DNA from: DATEZO01 sp035255485
Lineage (GTDB): Bacteria > Pseudomonadota > Gammaproteobacteria > Burkholderiales > Burkholderiaceae_D
Assembly: GCA_035255485.1 (NCBI GenBank)
Contig: DATEZO010000314.1
Span: 1 to 19,705 of the forward strand
DNA: 19,705 bases
Direction: 5' to 3'
In this document: one piece after another, positions 5,955-14,571 of the stretch
How positions within the stretch are numbered: position 1 is the stretch's first letter
Layout: each line of letters begins with the position of its first letter
Translations under genes and position numbers: made by a program
The notes under the pieces: generated by a model
Told to the model about the DNA's origin: nothing
The model's database searches: none
The model's input: only the letters and a program-made list of their open reading frames with translations

Positions 5955-7277
5955 ATGCAACGCAATCTGTCGTTTAGCCAGACACCGCAAATATCGGCGC
6001 CATTCCGTTTTTTCCTTACAGCACCCCTTTTTGCTTTCATTGCTGCACTGGTAGTGCTCTGGCATGGACCGGAAGCGCTTGTTTCGCGCTGGTCGCCGGT
6101 CACGCTTGTTCTCACCCATCTCTTGACGCTTGGCTTCCTCGCCATGTCGATGATCGGCGCCCTGATACAGATTTTGCCGGTGGTCGCAAACGTGAACATT
6201 CCGCATGCTCGACTCACTGCAAGCACGGTGCATGTACTGCTTGCCGGAGGCACGGCAACCCTCACCGTCGGCTTTACATGGTCAAGCCCCCTCTTTTATC
6301 AGCTTGCGCTGCCGCTTCTCGTGTCGGGATTGGTATGGCTGATCGCCGCTGCCGGATACGGTATCTGGCATGCGCCCGGCGCCAGCGCCACGCTGGCGGC
6401 AATTCGCCTGGCGTTATCCTCCTTGTTCATCACGATAACGATCGGCAGCATGCTTGTCGGCGCAATCGTATGGGGATTCCCCCTCTCCTTGATCGAATTT
6501 GCCAATCTCCACGCATTATGGGGATTGCTCGGATGGATCGGGTTGCTTGTCATCGGCGTTTCGTTCCAGGTGGTACCGATGTTTCAGGTAACACCGCTCT
6601 ATCCGCGCTTTGTCACACGCTGGCTCCCGGGTTCGCTGTTTGTCTTTCTCATTGGATGGACTGCAAGCGCAATGACGTTACATGACCAGTTCAGTCGATG
6701 GGGCCTGGCGGCTTTTACGCTGATCGCTGCGAGTTTCCTGATATTTTCCCTGACTACGCTTTATTTGCTTTGGCGTCAAAAGCGCGCAAAAAAGGATGCT
6801 TCCACGCTGTTCTGGCGCACTTCCATGTGCAGCCTTGCCGCGTGTGCCGCAGTGTGGGTGATGGGCACAGTTGTCCCGCATGCTTACGATAACAATTCTT
6901 ATCCCCTGGTTTTGGGCATATTGTTCATCATCGGTTTTGCATATTCGGTGGTGAATGGGATGTTATACAAAATCGTTCCATTCCTGGTGTGGTATCACTT
7001 GCAAAACCAGCTAACCGGCGGATGCGGCAAGGTGCCTAATGTAAGGAAGATTCTGCCTGACAGTGATATGGAGAAGCAGTTCTGGGTACATTTGGCCGCC
7101 TTGATCCTGATGCTTGGCGCGGCACTGCTGCCAACATACTTCACATACCCGGCCGCACTTCTCTTTGGCACTTCATCATGCTGGTTATGGTGGAATCTGG
7201 CGAAAGCAACGCACATCTATCGCCAGGCCCTCCGCAATCAATCAGTGCTTTCACAAGCAATCAAGCCTTCCGCTTGA
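5955..7277 (+). CDS. Multipass membrane protein, NnrS / heme-copper-oxidase-subunit-I-like
   Basis: This 440-residue protein has about twelve hydrophobic segments. Histidines are placed near helix ends in conserved-looking contexts: LTHLLTLGF (His55), NLHALWGLLGW (His186, followed by FQVVPMFQVTPLYP) and FLVWYHLQ (His348). This resembles heme- or metal-binding membrane proteins of the NnrS and heme-copper superfamily style found near denitrification genes. I cannot assign a characterised family with certainty. It pairs with the DUF2249 gene upstream and converges with the Dnr-type regulator downstream (68-base gap). A role in handling nitric oxide or its damage is inferred from context only. 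No clear ribosome binding site precedes the ATG. Confidence 0.7.
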   Translation: MQRNLSFSQTPQISAPFRFFLTAPLFAFIAALVVLWHGPEALVSRWSPVTLVLTHLLTLGFLAMSMIGALIQILPVVANVNIPHARLTASTVHVLLAGGTATLTVGFTWSSPLFYQLALPLLVSGLVWLIAAAGYGIWHAPGASATLAAIRLALSSLFITITIGSMLVGAIVWGFPLSLIEFANLHALWGLLGWIGLLVIGVSFQVVPMFQVTPLYPRFVTRWLPGSLFVFLIGWTASAMTLHDQFSRWGLAAFTLIAASFLIFSLTTLYLLWRQKRAKKDASTLFWRTSMCSLAACAAVWVMGTVVPHAYDNNSYPLVLGILFIIGFAYSVVNGMLYKIVPFLVWYHLQNQLTGGCGKVPNVRKILPDSDMEKQFWVHLAALILMLGAALLPTYFTYPAALLFGTSSCWLWWNLAKATHIYRQALRNQSVLSQAIKPSA

Positions 7278-7345
7278 CAAGAATACGGCCCTCGCATGCA
7301 GGCCAGCACAAGAACATTTTGGCACGTCACTGGCGATAAACGGCG

Positions 7346-8026
7346 CTATCCCTCATAGTTGCGCAGCTTGTCAATATCCATGATTGTAATATTCCGCCCA
7401 TTTACGCTGATCAACTGCTTATCGCCAAGGTCATGCAATATGCGCGAAAAATGTTCAGGTGTGAGATTAAGACGCGAGGCGATAATCGTTTTGCTGACCT
7501 GCAGCGTGATCTGATCGCCATCCATATGCGCATCGTCCTTCAAGAGATAGCCGATGACACGTTGCGTACCGGACCGTAAGGAATATGCTTCGACATCAGA
7601 TATGAGGCCATGCAGCCGGCGGCTCAAGCCGGCCAGCATTTTGCGCGCAAACTTTGGGTCGCGTTCCAATTCCTGAAACACCGCTGATTGCGCGACATGC
7701 AATACCATCGAATCGGTCAAGGCTTGCGCAAAGACGATGTATGACTTCTCCATGAACATCAGCGCCTCACCAAAGCTTTGTCCCGGTCCGATGATGTTGA
7801 CAACTTTTTCTCCGCCTTGAGATGATGTGAATGCCAGCTTGACCTGGCCATAGACAACGGTATGGAATCCAAGGCAAGGTTCACCGCGCTGGAACAATAT
7901 TTCGCCGCGTGGCACATGCAATTCAGTGGTTTTGGAAGCGATATAGTCGAGCTCGGCAGGCGCCAGCTCATTAAACAGCGGAAGCTTGGAGAGAAAATCC
8001 TGAATCTTGATCTTGCTTGTTTGCAT
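7346..8026 (-). CDS. Crp/Fnr-family transcription regulator, Dnr/Nnr-type
   Basis: This 226-residue regulator has a cyclic-nucleotide-binding-like beta-roll (about residues 15-120), a dimerisation helix and a C-terminal winged helix-turn-helix. The recognition helix contains E191-H-F-S194-R195, the E-x-x-S-R pattern that reads TTGAT half-sites in FNR, ANR and DNR. Only one cysteine (Cys51) is present, so it lacks the four cysteines of an Fe-S FNR sensor. That makes it DNR-like, a class reported to respond to nitric oxide through heme. I chose the ATG at 8024-8026 because AGGA lies 11 bases upstream; an ATG at 8038 would be too close to that site. Matching boxes at 5271 and 204 are its likely local targets, though a separate FNR could also bind them. 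Confidence 0.85.
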   Translation of the reverse strand: MQTSKIKIQDFLSKLPLFNELAPAELDYIASKTTELHVPRGEILFQRGEPCLGFHTVVYGQVKLAFTSSQGGEKVVNIIGPGQSFGEALMFMEKSYIVFAQALTDSMVLHVAQSAVFQELERDPKFARKMLAGLSRRLHGLISDVEAYSLRSGTQRVIGYLLKDDAHMDGDQITLQVSKTIIASRLNLTPEHFSRILHDLGDKQLISVNGRNITIMDIDKLRNYEG

Positions 8027-8253
8027 GATTATCAACATCCTGATCTTTTGGAATTTGTCGATTCCAAGAAGAAAATCAAGTTAAAGCGATAGATAGCATT
8101 GCACAACCAGAATAACAGGGCTCAAAATATTTTTTTAGTACCCTAAATGCATGCCTACGCCAGATAAACAGCATACGACTGAAACTGCACCAGCGTTTAA
8201 AAAATATCAAAATCAGGCCTGCCATCAATTAGCTTGATAGATGCGCTCAAAAG

Positions 8254-8283
8254 AAATAAAAAAGCCGCTTGAGGGCGGCCTTT
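8254..8283 (-). terminator. Rho-independent terminator after tRNA-Ser
   Basis: On the minus strand a GCCGC / GCGGC stem (8275-8279 with 8264-8268) with a six-base loop is followed directly by six T's and a further AT-rich tail. It lies about 25 bases beyond the tRNA 3' end and fits a tRNA or serS-tRNA transcript end. Confidence 0.8.
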
Positions 8284-8307
8284 GAACGCAGCGAATTACC
8301 GAATACG

Positions 8308-8398
<91 letters not shown>

Positions 8399-8441
8399 TG
8401 ATTCGGTCGACTTGCAGCATGCATCTGCCGCAAAGCGAAAA

Positions 8442-8450
8442 ATTATAGCA
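8442..8450 (-). promoter_or_regulatory. Extended -10 promoter of tRNA-Ser
   Basis: On the minus strand TGC-TATAAT is a perfect -10 with the TGN extension. It would start transcription near 8435, about 37 bases before the mature tRNA. No good -35 was found at 16-18 bases, which an extended -10 can tolerate. Confidence 0.65.
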
Positions 8451-8521
8451 GACTCTGACAGCATGCAGCATTTTTATTGCAAGCCGGCTAGAGCCGTATC
8501 GTGCCGGTTGAAACAGATGCT

Positions 8522-9817
8522 TCACTGATTCGGTATCAGGCGCTGCAATCCACGCATGTAAGGTTGCAGCGCTTCCGGGATTTCAATGCTGCCATCCGCT
8601 TGCTGGTAATTTTCCAGGATCGCAACCAGTGCGCGTCCAACTGCAAGACCGGAGCCGTTCAGGGTGTGCACCAATTCCGGCTTGCCCTGCAAGTTGCGAA
8701 AACGGGCTTGCATGCGGCGCGCCTGGAAGGCTTCGCAATTGGATAAAGATGAAATTTCGCGGTAGGCATTCTGTGCCGGCAGCCATACTTCGAGATCGTA
8801 AGTCTTCGAGGCGCCGAATCCCATGTCGCCGGTGCACAGAGACATTACACGATACGGCAGGCCAAGCTTCTGAAGAATCTTCTCGGCGTGGCCGACCATC
8901 TCTTCCAGCACTTCATACGATTTTCCCGGGTGCACTATCTGCACCATCTCAACCTTGTCGAACTGATGCTGGCGAATCATGCCGCGCGTATCGCGGCCAT
9001 AGCTGCCGGCTTCGGAACGAAAGCACGGCGTATGCGCGGTCAGCCTGATCGGCAATGCATCGGCGGCGATGATTTCATCGCGCACGATATTGGTCAGCGA
9101 CACCTCGGACGTCGGAATCAGGTAGAGCGTTTCCCCCTCGCCTTCCTGCCCGCCTTTTTTGACTGCAAACAGATCGGCTTCGAATTTCGGCAACTGCCCG
9201 GTGCCGCGCAGCGAATCCGCGTTGACGATGTAAGGCGTGTAGCACTCGGTGTAGCCATGTTCGGTTGTATGCACGTCGAGCATGAACTGCCCGAGCGCGC
9301 GATGCAGCCGCGCGATCCCGCCCTTCATCACGGAAAATCGCGATCCGGTAATCTTGGCTGCCACATCGAAATCGAGGCCGAGCGCAGCACCGACATCGAC
9401 ATGGTCGCGCACCTCGAAATCGAATGTGCGCGGCACCCCGACCTTGCGCACTTCGACATTGCCGGCCTCGTCGGCGCCGACCGGCACCGACTCGTGCGGC
9501 AGATTCGGAATCGACAGCATGAATTCGCCTAACTGCGCCTGCACTTCATCGAGCCGTGCAGCAGATATCTTGAGTTCGTCACCGATACCGGCGACTTCCG
9601 CCATCACTTCAGACGCATCCTGGCCCTTGCCTTTGAGCATGCCGATCTGCTTGGACAATGCATTGCGCTTGCCCTGCAGTTCTTCAGTACGAGTCTGGAT
9701 CTGCTTGCGCTCGGCTTCGAGCGCGTTGAATGTCGCAACATCGAGCTGGAATTTGCGCGTCGCAAGGCGGGCGGCAACAGTGTCGATGTCCTTGCGGAGA
9801 AGTTGAATGTCGATCAT
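8522..9817 (-). CDS. serS: Seryl-tRNA synthetase
   Basis: This 431-residue class II aminoacyl-tRNA synthetase charges tRNA-Ser with serine in the cytoplasm. The N-terminal 100 residues form the long coiled-coil arm that contacts the tRNA variable arm (from MIDIQLLRKD through KQIGMLKGKG). The catalytic domain shows motif 2 (FRSEAGSYGRDTRGMIRQHQ) and motif 3 (LNGSGLAVGRALVAILENYQ), and the length is normal for the family. The start is the ATG at 9815-9817. No strong ribosome binding site is visible. tRNA-Ser(CGA), one of its substrates, follows about 120 bases downstream on the same strand. Confidence 0.98.
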   Translation of the reverse strand: MIDIQLLRKDIDTVAARLATRKFQLDVATFNALEAERKQIQTRTEELQGKRNALSKQIGMLKGKGQDASEVMAEVAGIGDELKISAARLDEVQAQLGEFMLSIPNLPHESVPVGADEAGNVEVRKVGVPRTFDFEVRDHVDVGAALGLDFDVAAKITGSRFSVMKGGIARLHRALGQFMLDVHTTEHGYTECYTPYIVNADSLRGTGQLPKFEADLFAVKKGGQEGEGETLYLIPTSEVSLTNIVRDEIIAADALPIRLTAHTPCFRSEAGSYGRDTRGMIRQHQFDKVEMVQIVHPGKSYEVLEEMVGHAEKILQKLGLPYRVMSLCTGDMGFGASKTYDLEVWLPAQNAYREISSLSNCEAFQARRMQARFRNLQGKPELVHTLNGSGLAVGRALVAILENYQQADGSIEIPEALQPYMRGLQRLIPNQ

Positions 9818-10134
9818 GGCGATTGCGTGCTTAAAATACTAAACCGCAATTGTACCAAGCCGGCTGGCACCCAAGGATGACAAGCTGGCGCTTCAGTTGC
9901 TGAAAGAGACGGAAATGGCAATGCGAAACATGCTGCGCCCCTGATGGCGGGAAGACTGGCGGGTCTGACTTCGCTGCCGGCAGACAAAATGCGCAAAGCC
10001 GGATTTTGAAGGCCGGAAGCGGTTGGCGGCGACAATCGCATTTGGCGGCCTCGCCAACCCGCCTTGCGATGAATCAAAGTATTGCACGGCACAACGTGCC
10101 AGCCTGTCTCCATACTTTTTCCGGGGAGACGATC
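9818..10134. other. Divergent intergenic region between serS and the quinone reductase gene
   Basis: The gap holds the serS -10 candidate and a small palindrome GGCAC-AAC-GTGCC at 10088-10100. The palindrome is about 40 bases upstream of the quinone reductase ATG and could be an operator or leader hairpin. No gene, terminator or tRNA is recognisable. An open frame from 10006 is only an upstream extension of the next gene. Confidence 0.45.
9849..9857 (-). promoter_or_regulatory. Probable extended -10 promoter of serS
   Basis: On the minus strand TGG-TACAAT (the hexamer is at 9849-9854) lies about 32 bases upstream of the serS ATG. No -35 with ideal spacing was seen. It is the best promoter candidate in this gap. 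Confidence 0.45.
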
Positions 10135-10722
10135 ATGGGCAAGCGCATTCTCTTGATTCAAGGTCACCCGGACGGTGGTCAACGCCATTTGTGTCACGCC
10201 CTGGAGGATGCCTACGCCAAAGGCGCCGCGGCAGCCGGCCACGAAATCCAGCACATCAATGTGGCCACGCTCGATTTTCCCCTGTTGCGCAGCCAGCAGG
10301 AATGGGAAAAAGGCCTGTTGCCGCCCGCCTTGGCCGAACCGCAGGCGGCAGTCAAATGGGCCGAGCACCTGGTGCTGTTTTTCCCGCTGTGGCTGGGTGA
10401 CATGCCCGCCCTGCTCAAGGGGTTTCTGGAGCAAGTGGCACGTCCCGGTTTCGCTTTTGCGGCTGAAGGGAAAAACCCGATGATGCACAAGGGTCTCACC
10501 GGCCGCTCGGCACGGATAGTCGCCACCATGGGTATGCCGGCAGTGGTGTACCGCTGGTATTTTCGCGCACATAGCATCAAGTCGCTCGAACGCAATATTC
10601 TCGGTTTTGTGGGCATCGCGCCGGTGCACGAAACCTTGATCGGCATGGCGGGGGAGATGGACCCCAAGACCGCCCGGGAATGGCTGTCCAAGTTGGAAAA
10701 TCTCGGCGGGAACGGCGATTAG
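10135..10722 (+). CDS. NAD(P)H dehydrogenase (quinone), flavodoxin-like fold
   Basis: This 195-residue protein has the flavodoxin-2/NQO fold. It opens with KRILLIQGHPDGG, the FMN/FAD phosphate-loop strand, and contains FPLWLGDMPALLKGFLEQV, the active-site and dimer segment typical of MdaB/KefF/WrbA-like reductases, followed by ATMGMPAVVYRW. Members catalyse two-electron reduction of quinones with NAD(P)H, avoiding semiquinone radicals. The ATG at 10135 is chosen because GGGGAG lies seven bases upstream; the frame is open 43 codons further without support. The DUF4389 gene follows after 24 bases, suggesting an operon. Confidence 0.88.
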   Translation: MGKRILLIQGHPDGGQRHLCHALEDAYAKGAAAAGHEIQHINVATLDFPLLRSQQEWEKGLLPPALAEPQAAVKWAEHLVLFFPLWLGDMPALLKGFLEQVARPGFAFAAEGKNPMMHKGLTGRSARIVATMGMPAVVYRWYFRAHSIKSLERNILGFVGIAPVHETLIGMAGEMDPKTAREWLSKLENLGGNGD

Positions 10723-10746
10723 AATTCGCTTGATAAAGGATCATCG

Positions 10747-11025
10747 ATGAACCAGCACTCCACTGATACGACAAACGAGCGCAATATTCTGGTGCGCGGA
10801 TTGTTGATGCTGTTGATGGCCATCGCTTACCAGTTGTCCGGCACGCTGCTGTTTTTCGTGGCAATCATTCAATTCGCGATGGCGTTACTGAGCGGCGTAC
10901 CCAATGCACGGCTGCTTGCCTTCGGCCGCAGCCTCGGACGCTACATCAACCAGCTCGTGAACTTCTTTACCTTCGCCTCCGAGGAAGTGCCGTTTCCTTT
11001 CAGCGAATGGCCTTCCGAGGAATGA
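10747..11025 (+). CDS. DUF4389 membrane protein
   Basis: This 92-residue protein has two closely spaced hydrophobic segments (about residues 17-50, LLMLLMAIAYQLSGTLLF and on) and a polar C-terminus with the motif YINQLVNFFTFASEEVPFPF. That C-terminal pattern is the DUF4389 signature. The function of this family is unknown. AAGGA lies about eight bases upstream of the ATG. It lies between the quinone reductase and the DUF748 gene, all on the plus strand. Confidence 0.85.
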   Translation: MNQHSTDTTNERNILVRGLLMLLMAIAYQLSGTLLFFVAIIQFAMALLSGVPNARLLAFGRSLGRYINQLVNFFTFASEEVPFPFSEWPSEE

Positions 11026-11124
11026 AGATACGTGGCCGCGCATTGCTTCAGGAGCCGAAACACAGCGGGCAAGGACTGTTAGAATCAGGCGACAGTCCAT
11101 TCATCCTCTCCGCCGTCGCTTGCC

Positions 11125-14100
11125 ATGTCTTTGCTCCATACGCTGCCTCTCCCCGCTTTCCTCGGCAAACGCACTGTCCGGCGTTCGCTCACCGCCGCCG
11201 GCGCCTTGCTGTTCCTGTACATGCTGTTCGGCTACGCGATCCTGCCAAGCCTGATCAAATCCAGGCTGGAGCACCTCTCGCCGGAAAAGCTTCATCGCCA
11301 GCTCACCATCGGCGCGGTCGAGGTGAATCCTTTCGCGCTGGCGCTGACCATCCGCGACCTGAAGCTGATGGAGCCGGAAGGCAATGCAGTGTTCGCCTCC
11401 TTTGATGCGCTGATTATCAATCTGTCCACCGAGTCTGCATTGCGCCTGGCGCCGGTAGTACAGCAGGCAGTATTGACAAAACCTTACGTGCACCTGGCGC
11501 GCCAGCAAGCGCACCGCTACAACATCGACGACATCATCGAACTGATTGGCAGCCAGCCGCCGTCGCCGCAACCAGCACGTTTTTCGGTCAACAACATCCA
11601 GGTGGAACAGGGCCGCATCGAATTCGAGGACAAGCCGGCCAGGGCCACCCACACCATCACCGACCTCCAGCTCGGTGTACCTTTCATATCGTCGCTGCCG
11701 TCGCAGGTGCAGGTGTTCGTGGAGCCGCTGTTGAGCGCGAACGTCAACGGCACGCCGCTGCTGGTACAGGGCAAGGCGCGCCCCTTTGCCGAGCCGAGGG
11801 ACGCAGTGGTCGAGTTCGGCCTGCGCAACCTCGATCTCACCCGCTACCTGGAGTACCTGCCTTTCAAGCCGCGCATCAAGGTATCCGGCGCCAGACTGGA
11901 TATGCAGTTGAGCGTCAGCTTCCGGCAACCGAAGGATGCGGCGCCGACCGTCTTGCTGAATGGCGGCGCGACGCTGAAGTCGTTGCGGATCAGCGCGCTG
12001 GACGGCAAGCCGATCCTCAAGCTGCCAGAACTGTCGGTGGCCTTGCGCGACACGGATGTGTTCAGCGGGCGCATCGAGGTGGCGCGACTGCTGTTGAACG
12101 GGCTGGACGCGGAGGTGGTCCGCGAGCGCGACGGCCAGCTTGGCGTAGCGCATTTGCTGCCGGCTGCCACGCAGGCAAGCGCGCCGGCGGCACCATCCGG
12201 CGCCGCCGCGCCGCGTTTCGCGCTCGGAGAACTGGAGATCCGTGGCGCCAGCGTGCGCTACACGGATCAAAGTGCACCCCACCCGATGCAGGCTGGCGTG
12301 GAAAAGCTGGACCTGGCTCTGCGCAAGGTGGCAATCGACACAAGCAAGCGGACCATCTCGGTGGGCGAAGTGATGTCGAACAGCGCCAGCGCCCTGCTGC
12401 GCCAGGATAAGCCGTCCGCGCAGACGGCGCACGTATCCGGGGCCGCTGCTGGCCAGAGCGCCGCCAGGCCTTACGCCGTCAGCGTGGACCGGGTCGATAT
12501 CCGGAACTGGTCGGCTCGCATTGAGGACCGCAGCCAGCCGACACCGACGACAACCATCGTGGCGCCGCTGAGCCTGGCCGTGGGAGGGCTGTCCACCACG
12601 TCATCCATGCCCGGCCGCATGGAGCTGAAGGCGGCGGTCAACAAGACCGGCCAACTGGCGCTGAGCGGAAGTTTCGTTCTCGCGCCGTTCCAGACCGACC
12701 TCGCGCTGAACGCAAAAGGGGTCGACCTGCTGCCACTGCAACCCTATATTTCCGACAAGCTCAATCTGCGACTGACGCGCGCAGCCCTGACCAGCAACGG
12801 CAGGCTGCAACTAAACCTGGCACAGGACGGCACCGTGCAAGGCGGCTTCAGGGGCGATATGACATTCGGTAACCTGGCGACCGTCGACAAGCTCAGCGGC
12901 AACGACTTCCTGCGCTGGAAATCGCTGTTCGTCGGCGGCGTCGATCTGCGTCTGAAACCGCTCGCGCTGAAGATGGACCAGGTCGTGCTGTCGGATTTCT
13001 TTGCGCGTGTCATGATCGATCCGACCGGCCGCATCAATCTGCAAGACATCATGCGCAACACGTCCGCCGGCCACAAGAGCCTCACCGAGCCTGCCGCACC
13101 ATCGACGCTCGCGGCCAACAGCGGAACACCGCCGGCGCACAATGCGCAGGCGAGCCCGGTAACGCCTGTCACAATACGCAAGCTGACGCTGCAAGGCGGA
13201 CGGATACGCTTCACCGACAATTTCATCAAACCCAATTACACCGCCACTCTCGCCAATTTCGGCGGCGTCGTGACGGAACTTTCTTCCGATGCCGCCACCA
13301 GCGCCGGCGTCGACCTGCACGGTGAAGTCAACAGCGCGCCGCTATCCGTCATCGGTCGCATCAATCCGCTCAAGGGTGATCTGTTCCTGGACCTCAGTGC
13401 CAACGTGCGCGGCATGGAGCTGGCGCCGCTGTCGGCCTACTCCAGCAGGTATGTCGGGTACGGCATCGAGAAAGGCAAGCTCTCGTTCGAGGTGGCCTAC
13501 CACATCGACAAGCGGGTGCTCACCGCAGAGAACCGGCTGATGCTGGATCAGCTCACCTTCGGCGACAAGATCGACAGCCCGAGCGCGACCACGCTGCCGG
13601 TCCGGTTTGCCGTCGCCCTGCTGCGCGACCGCAACGGTATGATCGACATTAATTTGCCGATTGGCGGGTCGCTGGACGATCCGCAGTTTTCCGTCGGCGG
13701 TCTCATCGCCAAGGTGATCGTCAATGTCATCACCAAGGCCATCACCCAGCCTTTCGCCGTGATCGGCGCCCTCTTTGGCGGCGGCGAGGAATTGTCGTCG
13801 CTGGCGCTCGCTCCGGGCTACTCGGCGATCCCGGCGGGAGGCGCAGCCAAGCTGGAATCGCTCTCCAGGGCGCTGGCCGACCGTCCGGCGCTGAAGCTGG
13901 AAATCACGGGCCGCGCCGATGCCGAAGCCGACCGTGCCGGCTTGAAGCGCGCCGCCATCGAGCGCAAGGTACGCATACTCAAGATCAAGGACCTGCAAGC
14001 ACGCGGCGAAACGCCAGAACCAGGCAGCGTGATCGTCAACGCCAGCGAATACCCTGCCCTGCTCACCAGGGCGTACCGCGACGAGAAATTTTCCAAGCCG

Positions 14101-14358
14101 CGCAATCTGGTGGGCATGACCAAGAGCCTGCCGGTCAAAGAAATGGAAGAACTGATGATCGCCAACACCGAGATCGGCGACGATGACCTGATTGCGCTCG
14201 GCAACCAGCGTTCGCTGGCGGTGAAGAACTGGCTGCAGAAAAACGGCCGGATACCCGCCGAGCGGATATTCATTCTTGCGCCCAAGGTGAGTACAGCGGA
14301 AACGAAGGGCAATGACGCCGGCGGCGTTGCGAGCGGCGTCGATTTCTCATTGCGTTAA
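11125..14358 (+). CDS. DUF748 / AsmA-like large envelope protein
   Basis: This 1077-residue protein starts with a membrane anchor at about residues 20-45 (LTAAGALLFLYMLFGYAIL). The rest is long and beta-rich, with repeated AsmA-like units such as VEVNPFALALTIRDLKL and LTLQGGRIRFTDNFIKPNY. DUF748 proteins belong to the AsmA/TamB-type group of bridge-like envelope proteins, for which lipid transport between membranes is proposed. The C-terminal 250 residues include an OmpA-like stretch (LKLEITGRADAEADR). Alanine- and proline-rich linkers interrupt the repeats near residues 345-360 and 655-685. No strong ribosome binding site is seen. A TAGAAT hexamer with TGT just before it (around 11080) may be a -10, so it may have its own promoter. 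Confidence 0.88.
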   Translation: MSLLHTLPLPAFLGKRTVRRSLTAAGALLFLYMLFGYAILPSLIKSRLEHLSPEKLHRQLTIGAVEVNPFALALTIRDLKLMEPEGNAVFASFDALIINLSTESALRLAPVVQQAVLTKPYVHLARQQAHRYNIDDIIELIGSQPPSPQPARFSVNNIQVEQGRIEFEDKPARATHTITDLQLGVPFISSLPSQVQVFVEPLLSANVNGTPLLVQGKARPFAEPRDAVVEFGLRNLDLTRYLEYLPFKPRIKVSGARLDMQLSVSFRQPKDAAPTVLLNGGATLKSLRISALDGKPILKLPELSVALRDTDVFSGRIEVARLLLNGLDAEVVRERDGQLGVAHLLPAATQASAPAAPSGAAAPRFALGELEIRGASVRYTDQSAPHPMQAGVEKLDLALRKVAIDTSKRTISVGEVMSNSASALLRQDKPSAQTAHVSGAAAGQSAARPYAVSVDRVDIRNWSARIEDRSQPTPTTTIVAPLSLAVGGLSTTSSMPGRMELKAAVNKTGQLALSGSFVLAPFQTDLALNAKGVDLLPLQPYISDKLNLRLTRAALTSNGRLQLNLAQDGTVQGGFRGDMTFGNLATVDKLSGNDFLRWKSLFVGGVDLRLKPLALKMDQVVLSDFFARVMIDPTGRINLQDIMRNTSAGHKSLTEPAAPSTLAANSGTPPAHNAQASPVTPVTIRKLTLQGGRIRFTDNFIKPNYTATLANFGGVVTELSSDAATSAGVDLHGEVNSAPLSVIGRINPLKGDLFLDLSANVRGMELAPLSAYSSRYVGYGIEKGKLSFEVAYHIDKRVLTAENRLMLDQLTFGDKIDSPSATTLPVRFAVALLRDRNGMIDINLPIGGSLDDPQFSVGGLIAKVIVNVITKAITQPFAVIGALFGGGEELSSLALAPGYSAIPAGGAAKLESLSRALADRPALKLEITGRADAEADRAGLKRAAIERKVRILKIKDLQARGETPEPGSVIVNASEYPALLTRAYRDEKFSKPRNLVGMTKSLPVKEMEELMIANTEIGDDDLIALGNQRSLAVKNWLQKNGRIPAERIFILAPKVSTAETKGNDAGGVASGVDFSLR

Positions 14359-14393
14359 CGTGTTTCGTTACGTTGGCGCGCCAGATAAATAGG

Positions 14394-14421
14394 GAGTATA
14401 TATAAAAATATATTAATACTC
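14394..14421. repeat. AT-rich hairpin downstream of the DUF748 gene
   Basis: GAGTAT pairs with ATACTC and the inner ATATA with TATAT around AAAA, with a two-base bulge. It is weak in G-C and lacks a clean T-run, so it is not a standard intrinsic terminator. It lies between two convergent genes. Confidence 0.4.
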
Positions 14422-14477
14422 GCAATGAAACAGCGGGCCTTTAAAAATACATGTGGGTGTATAAATAATGGCTTGAA

Positions 14478-14494
14478 GGCCGGAAAAGCCGGCC
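14478..14494. terminator. GC-rich hairpin between convergent DUF748 and rarA genes
   Basis: GGCCGG-AAAAG-CCGGCC forms a strong 6-bp stem with a five-base loop. No T-run follows on either strand, so factor-independent termination is doubtful. As the strongest hairpin in the convergent gap, it may block or slow transcription from either side. Confidence 0.35.
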
Positions 14495-14571
14495 GGAGCG
14501 AACAGGAATGCCGTCGCCGGCTGCAATACCGTACGGCGGGTTCCCGGACAGTCATTCACGCAAAAAGGAAA

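Noticed and set aside
8224..8238. Inverted repeat ATCAA-TTAGC-TTGAT near the tRNA terminator
   Set aside because: The half-sites point the wrong way and are spaced by five bases, so it is not an FNR box; it lies in the downstream tail of the tRNA transcript.
9814..10629. Minus-strand open frame covering the serS upstream region and the quinone reductase
   Set aside because: It is antisense to a well-supported flavodoxin-fold gene and crosses the serS promoter region.
11101..12432. Long minus-strand open frame of 443 codons opposite the DUF748 gene
   Set aside because: It is a shadow of GC-rich coding DNA; its composition (Arg, Gln, His and Ala rich) is typical of antisense frames, while the plus-strand protein has clear AsmA-like repeats.
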